This document shows, piece by piece, positions 48,943-58,369 of a DNA stretch of 64,000 bases; position 1 is the stretch's first letter, and each line of letters opens with the position of its first letter. Location of the stretch: positions 1-64,000 of the forward strand of contig CAYXAA010000002.1 in NCBI GenBank assembly GCA_964462985.1, written 5' to 3'. The notes beneath the pieces were generated by a model, which worked only from the letters and a program-made list of their open reading frames with translations, was not told the origin of the DNA and did no database searches. The translations under genes and the position numbers were made by a program. This DNA comes from CAYXAA01 sp964462985. GTDB taxonomy: Bacteria > Pseudomonadota > Alphaproteobacteria > Rhizobiales > Stappiaceae.

Positions 48943-51536
48943 CGATCCCCCGCGCCACCTACCGGCTGCAGTTCCGCAACGGAGTGACATTCGATCGTGC
49001 GGCGGATCTCGCGCCTTATCTGCGCGACCTCGGCGTCAGCCATCTCTACGCCTCACCCATCTTCGCCGCCGCGCCGCGTTCGCTCCATGGCTACGATGTT
49101 GTAGAACACACCCGGTTCGACCCCGAACTTGGCGGCGAGGAAGGTTTTTGCCGCCTCGCAGAAGCGCTCACGGATTCGGGCATAGGTCTTCTGCTTGATA
49201 TCGTCCCCAACCACATGGCCGTTTCGACCGCAAATCCTTGGTGGCGGGACGTTCTCAAATATGGGCGCGAAAGTCGCTACGCTCGGCATTTCGATATCGA
49301 CTGGACTGCCCCCAAGCTGCTGCTGCCGGTGCTCGGCGAGCCCTATGGCGAAGCACTCGCCGAAGGCAAGTTCGAGCTTCGTCTGGACGAGGACGCAGCG
49401 GAGATCGTCTTCTGCTACTTCGACCTGGCGGTGCCCGTTCATCCCGACACGTTGGCGCTCATCATGGATGGCGAGCCACTCGGCGATATCCTAGCCGACT
49501 CCGACCGTCGTCGTTCGGTCGAACATAGGCTGGCCGCGATCAGCACCGACGTGGGTCTCATGCACCGGTTGCACGAGGCGCAGATCTGGCGGCTGGCCTA
49601 TTGGAGGCTCGCGCGGGAGGCGCTGACTTACCGGCGCTTCTTCGAGATCGCCGATCTGATCGGCGTGCGCGTCGAGGACGCTTCCGTGTTCGCCGACGTG
49701 CACAAACGCATGGTCGATCTGGCGAACAAGGGAATCCTGCACGGGCTGCGCATCGATCACATCGACGGACTGGCCGATCCGAAGGGCTATCTAGCGCGGC
49801 TGCGCGAGCAAACGAGACTCGAGCATGTCGTCGTCGAAAAGATCCTCGGTCCCGGCGAGGAGCCTCGACCAGACTGGGCCTTTGCGGGGACGACCGGCTA
49901 CGAAATCGGTCGTCTGATCAACGCGCTCCAGGTCGACTCTTCGGCGAAGGAGGCACTGACGGCGGCCTGGGTGGACTTCACCGGCGACGATCCCGACTAC
50001 GACCGGCAGGTTCAGCGCGCCAAGCGTCGCATCCTGCGCATCAACCTGGCCGGAGAACTCGAAGGCCTGGTTCAGAGCGCCCATCGCATAGCGACCAGCG
50101 ATCCGTGCACGCGCGACTTCGGCCCCGACAGTCTCCGCCACGCCCTGATCGAACTCGCCATCGCCTTTCCGGTCTATCGAACCTATGTCGACGGCGATGG
50201 CCCATCCGAGGAGGATCGGCGCCTCATTCTAGCAGCCGCCGCTCACGTCGACCGTGAGCGCGAAGTCGAAGACGAGCGCGTCGTCCGGTTTGTCGCCTCC
50301 CTGCTGCTCGAACCCGCCGATGGATCGCCCGTTCGAAAGACCTTCATAAGACGCTTCCAGCAGACCACCGGTCCGCTGATGGCCAAGGCGGTCGAGGACA
50401 CCGTCTTTTACCGCTACAATCGCCTCGTTGCGCTCAACGAGGTGGGTGCGGAGCCGGATGCGTTCGGCGTGGAGCCAGCGGAGTTTCACGACTTCATGCA
50501 GCGTCGCGCGGACGCTTGGCCCGCGGCGTTGTCGGCCACTGCCACACACGACACCAAACGCGGCGAGGACGCCCGGGCGCGCCTTGCGGTGATCAGCGAG
50601 CTGCCGGACGAATGGGCCGCGGCCGTAGCGCGCTGGAGCGCGGCAACAACGGGTCTTCGCGAGGATCGGCCGGACGGAGCGGCGCCGGGCCGACGCGGGC
50701 AATGGTTGTTCTTCCAGGCCCTCGCCGGCGCCTGGCCCTCCGACCTTACGCTCGAGGACGAAGCAGGCTTGGAAGACCTGTGCGGCCGGTTGGTTATGTT
50801 CATGACCAAGGCGCTGCGCGAGGCCAAGCAGCGCACCAGCTGGACCGACCAGAACGAGCCTTTCGAAGCCGCGGTCGAGTCCTACGTCCGCGGGGTGTTC
50901 TCACCCGACCATCGGAACGTATTGACGGAGATCCGCTCCTTCATTGCGGGGATCGAACCGGCCGGCATCGTCAACTCGCTTGCGCAGCTCGCCCTGAAGC
51001 TGACGCTTCCCGGCGTCCCAGACATCTATCAGGGCTGCGAGCTGTTCGATTTCAGCATGGTCGACCCGGACAACCGACGTCCCGTCGATTTCGACCTGCG
51101 CCGCGGGCTTCTGACCGAATGCCGCGACATGGATGAGTCCAAGGCATTGGCGCGCCGCCGGGAAGGACTTCCCAAGCTCTGGCTGCTTCACCGCCTCCTT
51201 AACCTGCGCGCGCAGCTGCCGGACCTGTTCGCCAAGGGGGCCTACGAGCCGTTGATCATCGACGGCACGCATGCAGCCCACGTGCTGGCCTTCGCACGCA
51301 CCTTTGAGGGAGAAAGGGTCGTGGTTCTGGTCCCCCGCCTCGTCCGACAGTTCGTCGACGCCAACCGGCCATCTTTGCTCGACGTCGCAGCATTCTCCGA
51401 CACGTACATTCCGGGCGAGACCGGGGCGTTCGAGACATTGAGCGGGAGGCGGATTGAGGCGGATGCGGGCCTGAAGGCTGGCCAACTGTGGGCCCGGTTT
51501 CCCGTCTGCATATTGCGCCGTCTGCCCCGAACCTAG
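48939..51536 (+). CDS. treY: Malto-oligosyltrehalose synthase
   Basis: An 865-residue GH13_26 enzyme that turns the reducing-end linkage of maltodextrin into alpha,alpha-1,1. The N-terminus TYRLQFRNGVTFDRAADLAPYLRDLG and SHLYASPIF are diagnostic, as are DIVPNHMAV, the catalytic Asp273 (GLRIDHIDGL) and Glu300 (VVEKIL), and the TATHDTKRGEDARARL motif. It overlaps malQ by 4 bases and is the last tightly linked gene; glgP follows after 141 bases. Confidence 0.95.
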   Translation: MTIPRATYRLQFRNGVTFDRAADLAPYLRDLGVSHLYASPIFAAAPRSLHGYDVVEHTRFDPELGGEEGFCRLAEALTDSGIGLLLDIVPNHMAVSTANPWWRDVLKYGRESRYARHFDIDWTAPKLLLPVLGEPYGEALAEGKFELRLDEDAAEIVFCYFDLAVPVHPDTLALIMDGEPLGDILADSDRRRSVEHRLAAISTDVGLMHRLHEAQIWRLAYWRLAREALTYRRFFEIADLIGVRVEDASVFADVHKRMVDLANKGILHGLRIDHIDGLADPKGYLARLREQTRLEHVVVEKILGPGEEPRPDWAFAGTTGYEIGRLINALQVDSSAKEALTAAWVDFTGDDPDYDRQVQRAKRRILRINLAGELEGLVQSAHRIATSDPCTRDFGPDSLRHALIELAIAFPVYRTYVDGDGPSEEDRRLILAAAAHVDREREVEDERVVRFVASLLLEPADGSPVRKTFIRRFQQTTGPLMAKAVEDTVFYRYNRLVALNEVGAEPDAFGVEPAEFHDFMQRRADAWPAALSATATHDTKRGEDARARLAVISELPDEWAAAVARWSAATTGLREDRPDGAAPGRRGQWLFFQALAGAWPSDLTLEDEAGLEDLCGRLVMFMTKALREAKQRTSWTDQNEPFEAAVESYVRGVFSPDHRNVLTEIRSFIAGIEPAGIVNSLAQLALKLTLPGVPDIYQGCELFDFSMVDPDNRRPVDFDLRRGLLTECRDMDESKALARRREGLPKLWLLHRLLNLRAQLPDLFAKGAYEPLIIDGTHAAHVLAFARTFEGERVVVLVPRLVRQFVDANRPSLLDVAAFSDTYIPGETGAFETLSGRRIEADAGLKAGQLWARFPVCILRRLPRT

Positions 51537-51677
51537 CCCGAGGCCGGTAATTATCAGTAACAACAATTGAAAGTTGACGGAGCCTTTAATCGTGCCGAAT
51601 CGGCCCATACTTGATAGGGACGCTCACGAAATTGTGGGATTGAGCCCGCATTTTTCAGACAATGAATTTGGACAGAC

Positions 51678-54233
51678 ATGCTGGACGAAAGACTTCGCAA
51701 GCCCGACCGTGACGGCATCGTTCGCGACCGAGCAGATGGTGACGAATCAGCATCCGGTTCAGGTCAAAGCGCTAAGAACTCCGGCGATGATGCGTTCGAC
51801 GTATCCCCATCCTTCAGCCCGGTTTCTGCGGAAGACCTCGGGCGGCTCATTCTCGAAAAGCTGAGATACTCTGTCGGCAAGAGCGAGACGACCGCGAGCA
51901 AGCGCGACTGGCTCACGGCCGCAATGCTGGCGATCCGCGATCACATCATCGACCGTTGGATCGCTCCAAGAGGTGAGACGGATGGCAAGAAAGTCTACTA
52001 TCTTTCGATGGAGTTCCTGATCGGTCGCTTGCTGCGCGATGCGATGTCCAATCTCGGATTGGAAAAGGCCGCGAAGAAGGCGCTCGCCCGACATGGCGTT
52101 GATCTGGACTCCATCTCCCTCCTGGAGCCCGACGCAGCCCTCGGCAACGGCGGCCTCGGCCGCCTCGCTGCCTGCTTCATGGAATCAATGGCCTCCACGG
52201 GCGTGGCGGGTCAGGGCTACGGCATCCGCTATGCTCACGGCCTTTTTCGACAGGAGATCGTCCACGGCGCCCAGGTCGAGCTGCCGGAGACCTGGCTCGA
52301 CGACGGCAATCCCTGGGAATTCGAGCGTACGGAGGCGGTCTGCGAAATCGGCTATGGCGGCCGGGTCGAGGCCGTCGACGGGACCGGCAATCCACCGCGC
52401 TTCGTCTGGCACCCGGATGAAGTGTTCTATGCGGTTCCTTATGATACCCCGATCGTCGGCTGGCGCGGGCGACGCGTGAATGCTCTGCGTTTATGGGATG
52501 CCCGCCCCGTCGAGCCGATCGTTCTCGGCGCCTTCAATTCGGGGGACCATCTCGGCGCCCTGCGCAGTGGCAAGCGCGCCAAGGCCATCACGCGCGTGCT
52601 GTATCCGGGCGACTCGCACCAGGAAGGCCAAGAACTGCGACTGCGCCAGGAATACTTCTTCTCCTCGGCATCGCTGCAGGACATTCTTCGCACGCACCTG
52701 CGTACGTACGGAACGCTCGCCAATCTTGCCGAAAAGGTTGCGATTCAGCTTAATGACACGCATCCAGCGATTTCGGTCGCCGAACTGATGCGGCTGCTGG
52801 TCGACGTGCACGGCTTCGTCTGGGATCATGCCTGGGAGATTACTCGCGGCACGTTCTCATACACAAACCACACCCTGCTGCCCGAAGCGCTGGAAGCCTG
52901 GCCGGTTCACCTGTTCGAGCAGGTGCTGCCGCGCCACCTCCAAATCATCTATGAGATCAATGCCCGCCTGCTCGACGCTGCCGGGCGGGAACGCGGGTTC
53001 GACCTCGAACGTATCAGGTCGATCTCCCTGATCGACGAAGACAATGGCCGACGTGTCCGTATGGGCAATCTGGCGTTTGTCGGATCCCATGCGGTGAACG
53101 GAGTTTCCGACCTTCACACCCGGCTCATGAAGGAGACCGTGTTCCGCGATCTCCACGCCCTTTACCCGGACCGCATCAGGAACAAGACCAACGGCATCAC
53201 CCCTCGCCGCTGGCTCATGCAGTGCAATCCCGCCCTGGCGCACCTGATAGAGAGCCGAATTGGCCCTGCGTTCCGCGACGACGCGTTACGCCTCGCTGAT
53301 CTGGAGCCATTCGCGCGCGATGCGGAATTCCTCGACCGATTTGCCGCCGTGAAGCACGAGAACAAGCGGCGACTTGCTGCCGAAATCGCCGGCCGGACCG
53401 GAATTGCGGTCAACGCTGCCGCCCTGTTCGATGTGCAGGTGAAGCGCATTCACGAATACAAACGCCAGCTTCTCAACATTCTCGAGACGATTGCGCTTTA
53501 CCTGGAGATGCGCACAAGTCCCGACTCCGGCTGGTCGCCGCGCGTCAAGCTGTTCGCCGGCAAGGCGGCGCCCGGCTATGCCCAAGCCAAGCAGATCATC
53601 CGCCTGATCAACGATGTGGCTGCCGTCGTCAATGCCGATCCCCTGATCGGCGACCGGCTGAAGGTTGTCTTCATGCCGAACTACAATGTCAGCCTGGCGG
53701 AGCTGATCATGCCAGCGGCCGACATCTCGGAGCAGATCTCGACCGCCGGTTTCGAGGCCTCTGGCACCGGGAACATGAAGCTCGCCCTCAACGGCGCCCT
53801 CACTGTTGGCACGCTCGACGGCGCCAATATCGAGATCCTGGAGCACGTCGGTTCGGACAACATCTTTATTTTCGGCCTCAGCGCTGAGGAGGTCGCTATG
53901 CGGCGCCGCGAAGGCGGCGATGCGCGCACGATCATCGAACATTCACCTCTTCTGCAGCGCGCCTTGGAGGAGATCTTCGCCGGCACCTTCTCACCCGGTG
54001 AGCCGGGCCGGCACCGCAACGTCGTCGAAAGCCTCGCCGCCGAGGATACGTGGATGGTCGCGGCGGACTTCGAATCATACTGGGCCACCCAAAGACGCCT
54101 GGACGCCCTGTGGTCGCGCCGGAAGGATTGGAACGCGAAAGCGGTCCTCAATGTCGCCCGGACGGGCTGGTTCTCGTCCGACCGCACGATCAGGGAATAC
54201 GCGCAGGACATTTGGGGCGCCGCAGCGAACTGA
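51678..54233 (+). CDS. glgP: Glycogen/maltodextrin phosphorylase
   Basis: An 851-residue GT35 phosphorylase. The pyridoxal-phosphate lysine is Lys701 in EASGTGNMKLALNGALTVGTLDG; other matches are VYYLSMEFLIGRLL, GNGGLGRLAACF and QLNDTHPAI. The first 50 or so residues are acidic and Ser-rich and lie before the family core, an unusual extension. It cleaves glucan to glucose-1-phosphate. A 141-base gap before it contains TTGAAA/TTGACG-like hexamers but no promoter I can place with confidence; it could still be read from the operon upstream. Confidence 0.94.
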   Translation: MLDERLRKPDRDGIVRDRADGDESASGSGQSAKNSGDDAFDVSPSFSPVSAEDLGRLILEKLRYSVGKSETTASKRDWLTAAMLAIRDHIIDRWIAPRGETDGKKVYYLSMEFLIGRLLRDAMSNLGLEKAAKKALARHGVDLDSISLLEPDAALGNGGLGRLAACFMESMASTGVAGQGYGIRYAHGLFRQEIVHGAQVELPETWLDDGNPWEFERTEAVCEIGYGGRVEAVDGTGNPPRFVWHPDEVFYAVPYDTPIVGWRGRRVNALRLWDARPVEPIVLGAFNSGDHLGALRSGKRAKAITRVLYPGDSHQEGQELRLRQEYFFSSASLQDILRTHLRTYGTLANLAEKVAIQLNDTHPAISVAELMRLLVDVHGFVWDHAWEITRGTFSYTNHTLLPEALEAWPVHLFEQVLPRHLQIIYEINARLLDAAGRERGFDLERIRSISLIDEDNGRRVRMGNLAFVGSHAVNGVSDLHTRLMKETVFRDLHALYPDRIRNKTNGITPRRWLMQCNPALAHLIESRIGPAFRDDALRLADLEPFARDAEFLDRFAAVKHENKRRLAAEIAGRTGIAVNAAALFDVQVKRIHEYKRQLLNILETIALYLEMRTSPDSGWSPRVKLFAGKAAPGYAQAKQIIRLINDVAAVVNADPLIGDRLKVVFMPNYNVSLAELIMPAADISEQISTAGFEASGTGNMKLALNGALTVGTLDGANIEILEHVGSDNIFIFGLSAEEVAMRRREGGDARTIIEHSPLLQRALEEIFAGTFSPGEPGRHRNVVESLAAEDTWMVAADFESYWATQRRLDALWSRRKDWNAKAVLNVARTGWFSSDRTIREYAQDIWGAAAN

Positions 54234-54299
54234 CATGTCCGTTGCGCCCGCCTCGCCCCATCGTGGCGACGGGCACTGAGTGCGCCGCCATCCGGTCAG

Positions 54300-55466
54300 T
54301 CAGTGCGCCTTGCCGTGCACCAGCTCGCCCTCGATCCACACGGCTGAGACGTCGAGCTTGTCGGTAAGATACACCATCGAGGCGGCGCTGCCCTTGGCGA
54401 GGCGTCCGAGCCGATTGTCCATCCCGATCGCCTGCGCCGGGTAGAGGGAAGCCATCCGCAGCGCCTCCTCGAGCGGCAGGCCCATGGTGCGATGCATGAA
54501 ACGGACCGCCGAGATCATGTCGAGATCGGCGCCGGCGAGCGTGCCGTCCTCCAGCGTCAGTCGTCCGCCTTCCCGCCGGATAAGGCGTCCGTTTAGCGTA
54601 AACTCAGTCGAGTTAGTGCCGATCGTCGCCATTGCGTCGGTGACGAGGAAGATCCTGCCCGGACCTTTCTTGGCGCGCAGCGCAATTGCGATCGCGTGAG
54701 GGTCGACATGAAATCCGTCGGCAATCAGCCCCGCCCATGCCGTCCCGGAGTCCAGCGCCGCTCCGACCAGGCCGGGGTCGCGATGCCCGAGAGGGCTCAT
54801 CGCATTGAATAGGTGGGTGACCAGTGTGGCCCCAGCCACCTGCGCAGCGGAGGCCACGGCAAAGCTCGCATCGGAATGACCGAGGCTGACCTTCACCCCG
54901 GCTGCCGCAAGCGCGGTGATGCGTTCCGGCGGCACCGTTTCCGGCGAAACGGTCGTTACCAGCACCGGGAGAGCGCGTGCCGCCATTTGCAGTTTTTCGA
55001 AATCGGCGTTGCCCATCGGCCGGATCAGTTCTGTCTTGTGTGCACCCTTGCGGCTGACGGACAGATGCGGCCCCTCTAGATGGAGCCCGAGGAAGCCCGG
55101 CACACCCTTGCGCGCGGCCTCGATGCCGGCGGAAATCGCGCCCCCCGTCATTTCCGGCGTGTCGGTAATCAGCGTGGGAAGCAGCGCCGTCGTACCAAAT
55201 GGCGCATGCGCGCTGCAGATTGTGCGGATGCCGGCAAGTGACGCGGCGTCATTGAGCAGCACGCCGCCGCCGCCGTTCACCTGCAGGTCGATGAAGCCGG
55301 GGACCAGCATGCCGCCGCCGAGCTCGACCGTCTCGCAGCCAGCCGGAACATCAGCCTTATCCAAAATACCGACCACGGTGCCGGCCTTCACCAGCAGGGC
55401 GGAATCATCATGCCATTGGTCTCCATCAAAGATCCGGGCACCCCGGTAGGCCTTCTCCGCGCTCAT
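54300..55466 (-). CDS. nagA: N-acetylglucosamine-6-phosphate deacetylase
   Basis: A 388-residue amidohydrolase. It shows GFIDLQVNGGGG near residue 57, HLEGPHLS with the metal Glu, SLGHSDAS and VTHLFNAMSP with metal His residues, and the catalytic Asp in LVTDAMATIG. It removes acetate from GlcNAc-6-P to give GlcN-6-P. It overlaps the SIS deaminase gene upstream by 4 bases and is the last gene of the minus-strand amino-sugar operon. It converges on glgP across 66 bases, where I see no clear terminator. Confidence 0.93.
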   Translation of the reverse strand: MSAEKAYRGARIFDGDQWHDDSALLVKAGTVVGILDKADVPAGCETVELGGGMLVPGFIDLQVNGGGGVLLNDAASLAGIRTICSAHAPFGTTALLPTLITDTPEMTGGAISAGIEAARKGVPGFLGLHLEGPHLSVSRKGAHKTELIRPMGNADFEKLQMAARALPVLVTTVSPETVPPERITALAAAGVKVSLGHSDASFAVASAAQVAGATLVTHLFNAMSPLGHRDPGLVGAALDSGTAWAGLIADGFHVDPHAIAIALRAKKGPGRIFLVTDAMATIGTNSTEFTLNGRLIRREGGRLTLEDGTLAGADLDMISAVRFMHRTMGLPLEEALRMASLYPAQAIGMDNRLGRLAKGSAASMVYLTDKLDVSAVWIEGELVHGKAH

Positions 55467-56494
55467 CGCGTCTCCGTCACCTTGCTGAGATGGGCCGGTC
55501 GGTCAGGGTCGAGCCCGCGTCGACGGGCATAAGCCTCTATGAAGGCATAGAACGAGACGATCAGCGCCAATGGATCGGTCAGGGGATGCCCGGTCTCGAC
55601 GAAGGGCAGCGCGGTGGCCGCCCGCACCGCGGCGCTCGTTGCAAACACCGAAGCCCCCTTTGCAGCAAGAACGTCTGCGGTCTTCGCACTGCCAGATTCC
55701 GCCGCGTCGCGCGCCGCCAGCACCAACACCGGAAAGCCGCGATCGACCAGCGACACCGGTCCGTGCATGACCTCCGCCGTGCTGTAGGCTTCGGCATGAA
55801 TCGAGCACGTCTCCTTGAACTTCAGCGCCGTCTCGTTTGCGATGGCGGTTGCCGGCCCGCGTCCCAGAACGAAGACCGAATCATGCCCGTCGATGGCGTC
55901 GGCGAGCGGGCTCCAGTCGCAGTCGACCGCCTCGGCAAACCGAGACGGCAGCAGACCGAGCGCGGCGAGCAGCGCTTCATTGCCGCTCCAGTGGGCGAGC
56001 ATGGCAAGCCCGGCGATCACCGAATTCACGAAGCTCTTCGTCGCTGCGACGCTTCGCTCCGGCCCGGCCGCAATGTCGATCGTCTCGTCGCACGCCTTCG
56101 CCAGCGGCGACGCCGGCGTGTTGGTCAGCGCGAAGGCAAACGCACCGCCACGGCGAGTTGCCTCGGCCATGGCCACGATGTCCGGGCTCTTGCCCGACTG
56201 CGAGATCGCGAAGCAGGCAGCGTTTGCGAGCTTGAGGGGCGCGGCATAGACCGATGCGATGGAGGGGCCGAGCGAGGCGACGGGCACGCCCGTCACGATC
56301 TCGATCGCGTATTTCAGATAGGTCGCGGCGTGGTCGGACGAGCCGCGCGCCACCGTCACGACAAGGGCAGGATCGGCCTCGCGCAGCCGACGTCCGCGGG
56401 CGGCGAGCCGCTCGCCGCTTGCTTCCACAAGCGAAGCCGCTACGGCCGGGATCTCCCGGATCTCGCGATGCATGAAAGTCGGATCTGCGCTCAC
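55463..56494 (-). CDS. SIS-domain glucosamine-6-phosphate deaminase (NagB-II/AgaS-like)
   Basis: A 343-residue double-SIS protein resembling the isomerase half of GlmS. It shows ARGSSDHAATYLKY, AISQSGKSPD, LGRGPATAIANETALKFKETC with AEVMHGP, and the C-terminal DPDRPAHLSKVTET signature. It lacks a glutaminase domain, so it probably runs in the deaminating direction, turning GlcN-6-P into fructose-6-P and ammonia. It overlaps the regulator and nagA by 4 bases each, which fits this step between NagA and glycolysis. Confidence 0.87.
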   Translation of the reverse strand: MSADPTFMHREIREIPAVAASLVEASGERLAARGRRLREADPALVVTVARGSSDHAATYLKYAIEIVTGVPVASLGPSIASVYAAPLKLANAACFAISQSGKSPDIVAMAEATRRGGAFAFALTNTPASPLAKACDETIDIAAGPERSVAATKSFVNSVIAGLAMLAHWSGNEALLAALGLLPSRFAEAVDCDWSPLADAIDGHDSVFVLGRGPATAIANETALKFKETCSIHAEAYSTAEVMHGPVSLVDRGFPVLVLAARDAAESGSAKTADVLAAKGASVFATSAAVRAATALPFVETGHPLTDPLALIVSFYAFIEAYARRRGLDPDRPAHLSKVTETR

Positions 56495-57291
56495 GCTCTC
56501 TGTCCTGTCCTGGATTGTTCTCCTGTCCCGGCCCGTGGCTCTCCCAACCTCAGTTCGGCAACGAAGTCATAGGCATCGGCCCTGTAGCGTGATCGGGTGA
56601 ACTCGACGACCCTCCCCGAGGCGAGATAGGAGATGCGCTCGATGTTAAGGCTCGCCGAACGAGGCGGCACGCCCAGCAGTGCGGCATCGCCCTCGTCAAG
56701 AAGGCCGGCCGAAATCCGCTGTATCGCCCGCACCGGACGCATGCCGCTCCGCTCAAGCACGGCGTACAGCGAGGTGATGACCGAGGTGGGATCGGGAAGA
56801 ATGCTAGTTGACAAGGCGGCCCGCTCGATCGCCAAGGGCGTGCCGTTGGCCATCCGAAGCCGCGCCACCCGTGCAACCTGCTCACCGGCCGAAAGGCCCA
56901 GGGCAATCGTCTCTTCCGGTGCCGGCGTGTAGATGCCGCGGTCGAGAAACTCCGAGTCGACGATCATGCCTCGGCGCGCCATGTCTTCCGTAAAGGACGT
57001 CAGCAACGACAGCGACTGCTCGACGCGTGGCGCCGGTGCTGCGACGAAGGTGCCCGAGCCGTGACGCTGATGCAGCAATCCGTCGCCGACCAGGTGTTGC
57101 ACCGCCTTGCGAACCGTCACGCGAGAGACATTCGCGATCGCGGCGATATCGCGCTCCGAAGGCAAGGCATCTCCCGGCTTCAGCACGCCCTCCCGGATCG
57201 CCTTCTCGATGGTTTTCTTCAGCTTGAGATAAAGCGGGCCACCGCCGGTCGCCTTGCTGTTGCCGAAGACCTGGCAGAGCATGTCATCCAT
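56491..57291 (-). CDS. GntR/HutC-family regulator with UTRA domain (NagR/DasR-like)
   Basis: A 266-residue regulator. The wHTH (about residues 18-85, with GDALPSERDIAAIANVSRVTVRKAVQHL) is followed by a UTRA ligand domain (ARLRMANGTPLAIERA...). The frame extends upstream to 57354 inside the kinase gene; the ATG at 57291 is preferred and overlaps the kinase end by 8 bases. It is encoded between the kinase and the deaminase, so it likely controls this operon and the divergent murQ-ABC operon in response to GlcN-6-P or GlcNAc-6-P. Confidence 0.86.
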   Translation of the reverse strand: MDDMLCQVFGNSKATGGGPLYLKLKKTIEKAIREGVLKPGDALPSERDIAAIANVSRVTVRKAVQHLVGDGLLHQRHGSGTFVAAPAPRVEQSLSLLTSFTEDMARRGMIVDSEFLDRGIYTPAPEETIALGLSAGEQVARVARLRMANGTPLAIERAALSTSILPDPTSVITSLYAVLERSGMRPVRAIQRISAGLLDEGDAALLGVPPRSASLNIERISYLASGRVVEFTRSRYRADAYDFVAELRLGEPRAGTGEQSRTGQRA

Positions 57292-58168
57292 GGCGGCTGC
57301 TCCCGACCGCGCCAAAGCGGTGTGCAGCCAATGAGACGGCACCCTGAAGCGCATCGCCGAGCGGCTCCCTGAGCAACGTCCGGTACCGTCCGCTCAGCCG
57401 GCTTTCGTAGCGGCGCCCCAACCCTCCAAGCATGCATAACCGGTCGCAGTCCGACGGCATGATGGCGTCGAGCCCCTCCTCGACAGCCTGGAGGGCGGCC
57501 TCGACGAGACTCAGGCCGACCGGATCGCCGCGATCGGCGTAGTCGAAGACCAATGGAGCGAAAGCGCCGAACTCACCCGGTCTGGCGGTGTGCGCATATT
57601 CCACAACACGCCTGGGATCCCGCTCGAAGTGCTCGAGTACGGCCTGGGTCAGAGGCGAGGCCGGATGCACCCCGTCATAGGCGAGCAACGTTTCCTGCAG
57701 AAGGTCACGGCCAATCCGCGCCCCGCTTCCGAGATCACCGAGCATGAAGCCCCAGCCGCCAATGAAGCGTACGGAGCCGGCGCGCCGCGCCGCAAAGATC
57801 GAGCCGGTACCAATGATTGCGACGACACCATCCTGATCGCTGAGCGCACCCTCCAGCGAAATCAGCGCGTCGCTTTCAATGATCGTTTCCCGGAACGGTA
57901 GCAGCGCCCGGATGCGTTCCGCATAGTCGCCGACGTTGGCCCCGGCGAGCCCCAGCACCGCTGGGATGGAGCCGATCGATTCCAGCGCCATGCCGGCTTC
58001 TTGCAGCGCGATTCCAGCAGCTTCCATGATGTGATCGCGCGCGCCTTCAAGATCAGTCATGATATTGGCGCTGCCACTCACTCCACGCCCGCGTATGGTG
58101 CCGGACAAATCGGCGACCGCTGCGCGGCAGTTCGTGCCGCCTCCGTCAATGCCAATCACGCTGCTCAA
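57284..58168 (-). CDS. N-acetylglucosamine kinase-like protein (BadF/BadG ATPase family)
   Basis: A 294-residue sugar-kinase/Hsp70-fold ATPase. Phosphate 1 is GIDGGGTNCRAAVAD, the adenosine/phosphate 2 region is VAIIGTGSIFAARR, and WGFMLGDLGSGARIGRDLL is characteristic of bacterial and eukaryotic NAGK proteins. First gene of the minus-strand operon with the regulator, deaminase and nagA, so phosphorylation of GlcNAc (or MurNAc/GlcN) after uptake is the probable role. It diverges from murQ across 201 bases. Confidence 0.87.
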   Translation of the reverse strand: MSSVIGIDGGGTNCRAAVADLSGTIRGRGVSGSANIMTDLEGARDHIMEAAGIALQEAGMALESIGSIPAVLGLAGANVGDYAERIRALLPFRETIIESDALISLEGALSDQDGVVAIIGTGSIFAARRAGSVRFIGGWGFMLGDLGSGARIGRDLLQETLLAYDGVHPASPLTQAVLEHFERDPRRVVEYAHTARPGEFGAFAPLVFDYADRGDPVGLSLVEAALQAVEEGLDAIMPSDCDRLCMLGGLGRRYESRLSGRYRTLLREPLGDALQGAVSLAAHRFGAVGSSRHG

Positions 58169-58315
58169 GACAATCCATCCCGTTCACCCGAATTCATCAT
58201 ACCAATTTAAGTCCAATAACCAATAGCGAAAGGGAACTTGGAGCAATTCTCGTAAGAGATTGATATTTCTCACTTCTGCTGGTCAAAATCCGAAGATAGG
58301 CAGAAATTCTTAATG

Positions 58316-58327
58316 CGGCCTAGACAA
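58316..58327. promoter_or_regulatory. NagR/DasR-like operator candidate
   Basis: CGGCCTAGACAA matches 9 of 12 positions of the TGGTCTAGACCA core recognised by GntR/HutC amino-sugar regulators. It lies in the 201-base AT-rich gap between the kinase operon and murQ, 43 bases before the murQ start. The right half (CTAGACAAGT) is the better one. Moderate to weak evidence by itself; the context strengthens it. Confidence 0.38.
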
Positions 58328-58369
58328 GTGGTATTTTTTTGGCATCATGAACCAAACCAGAGGGAAGCG

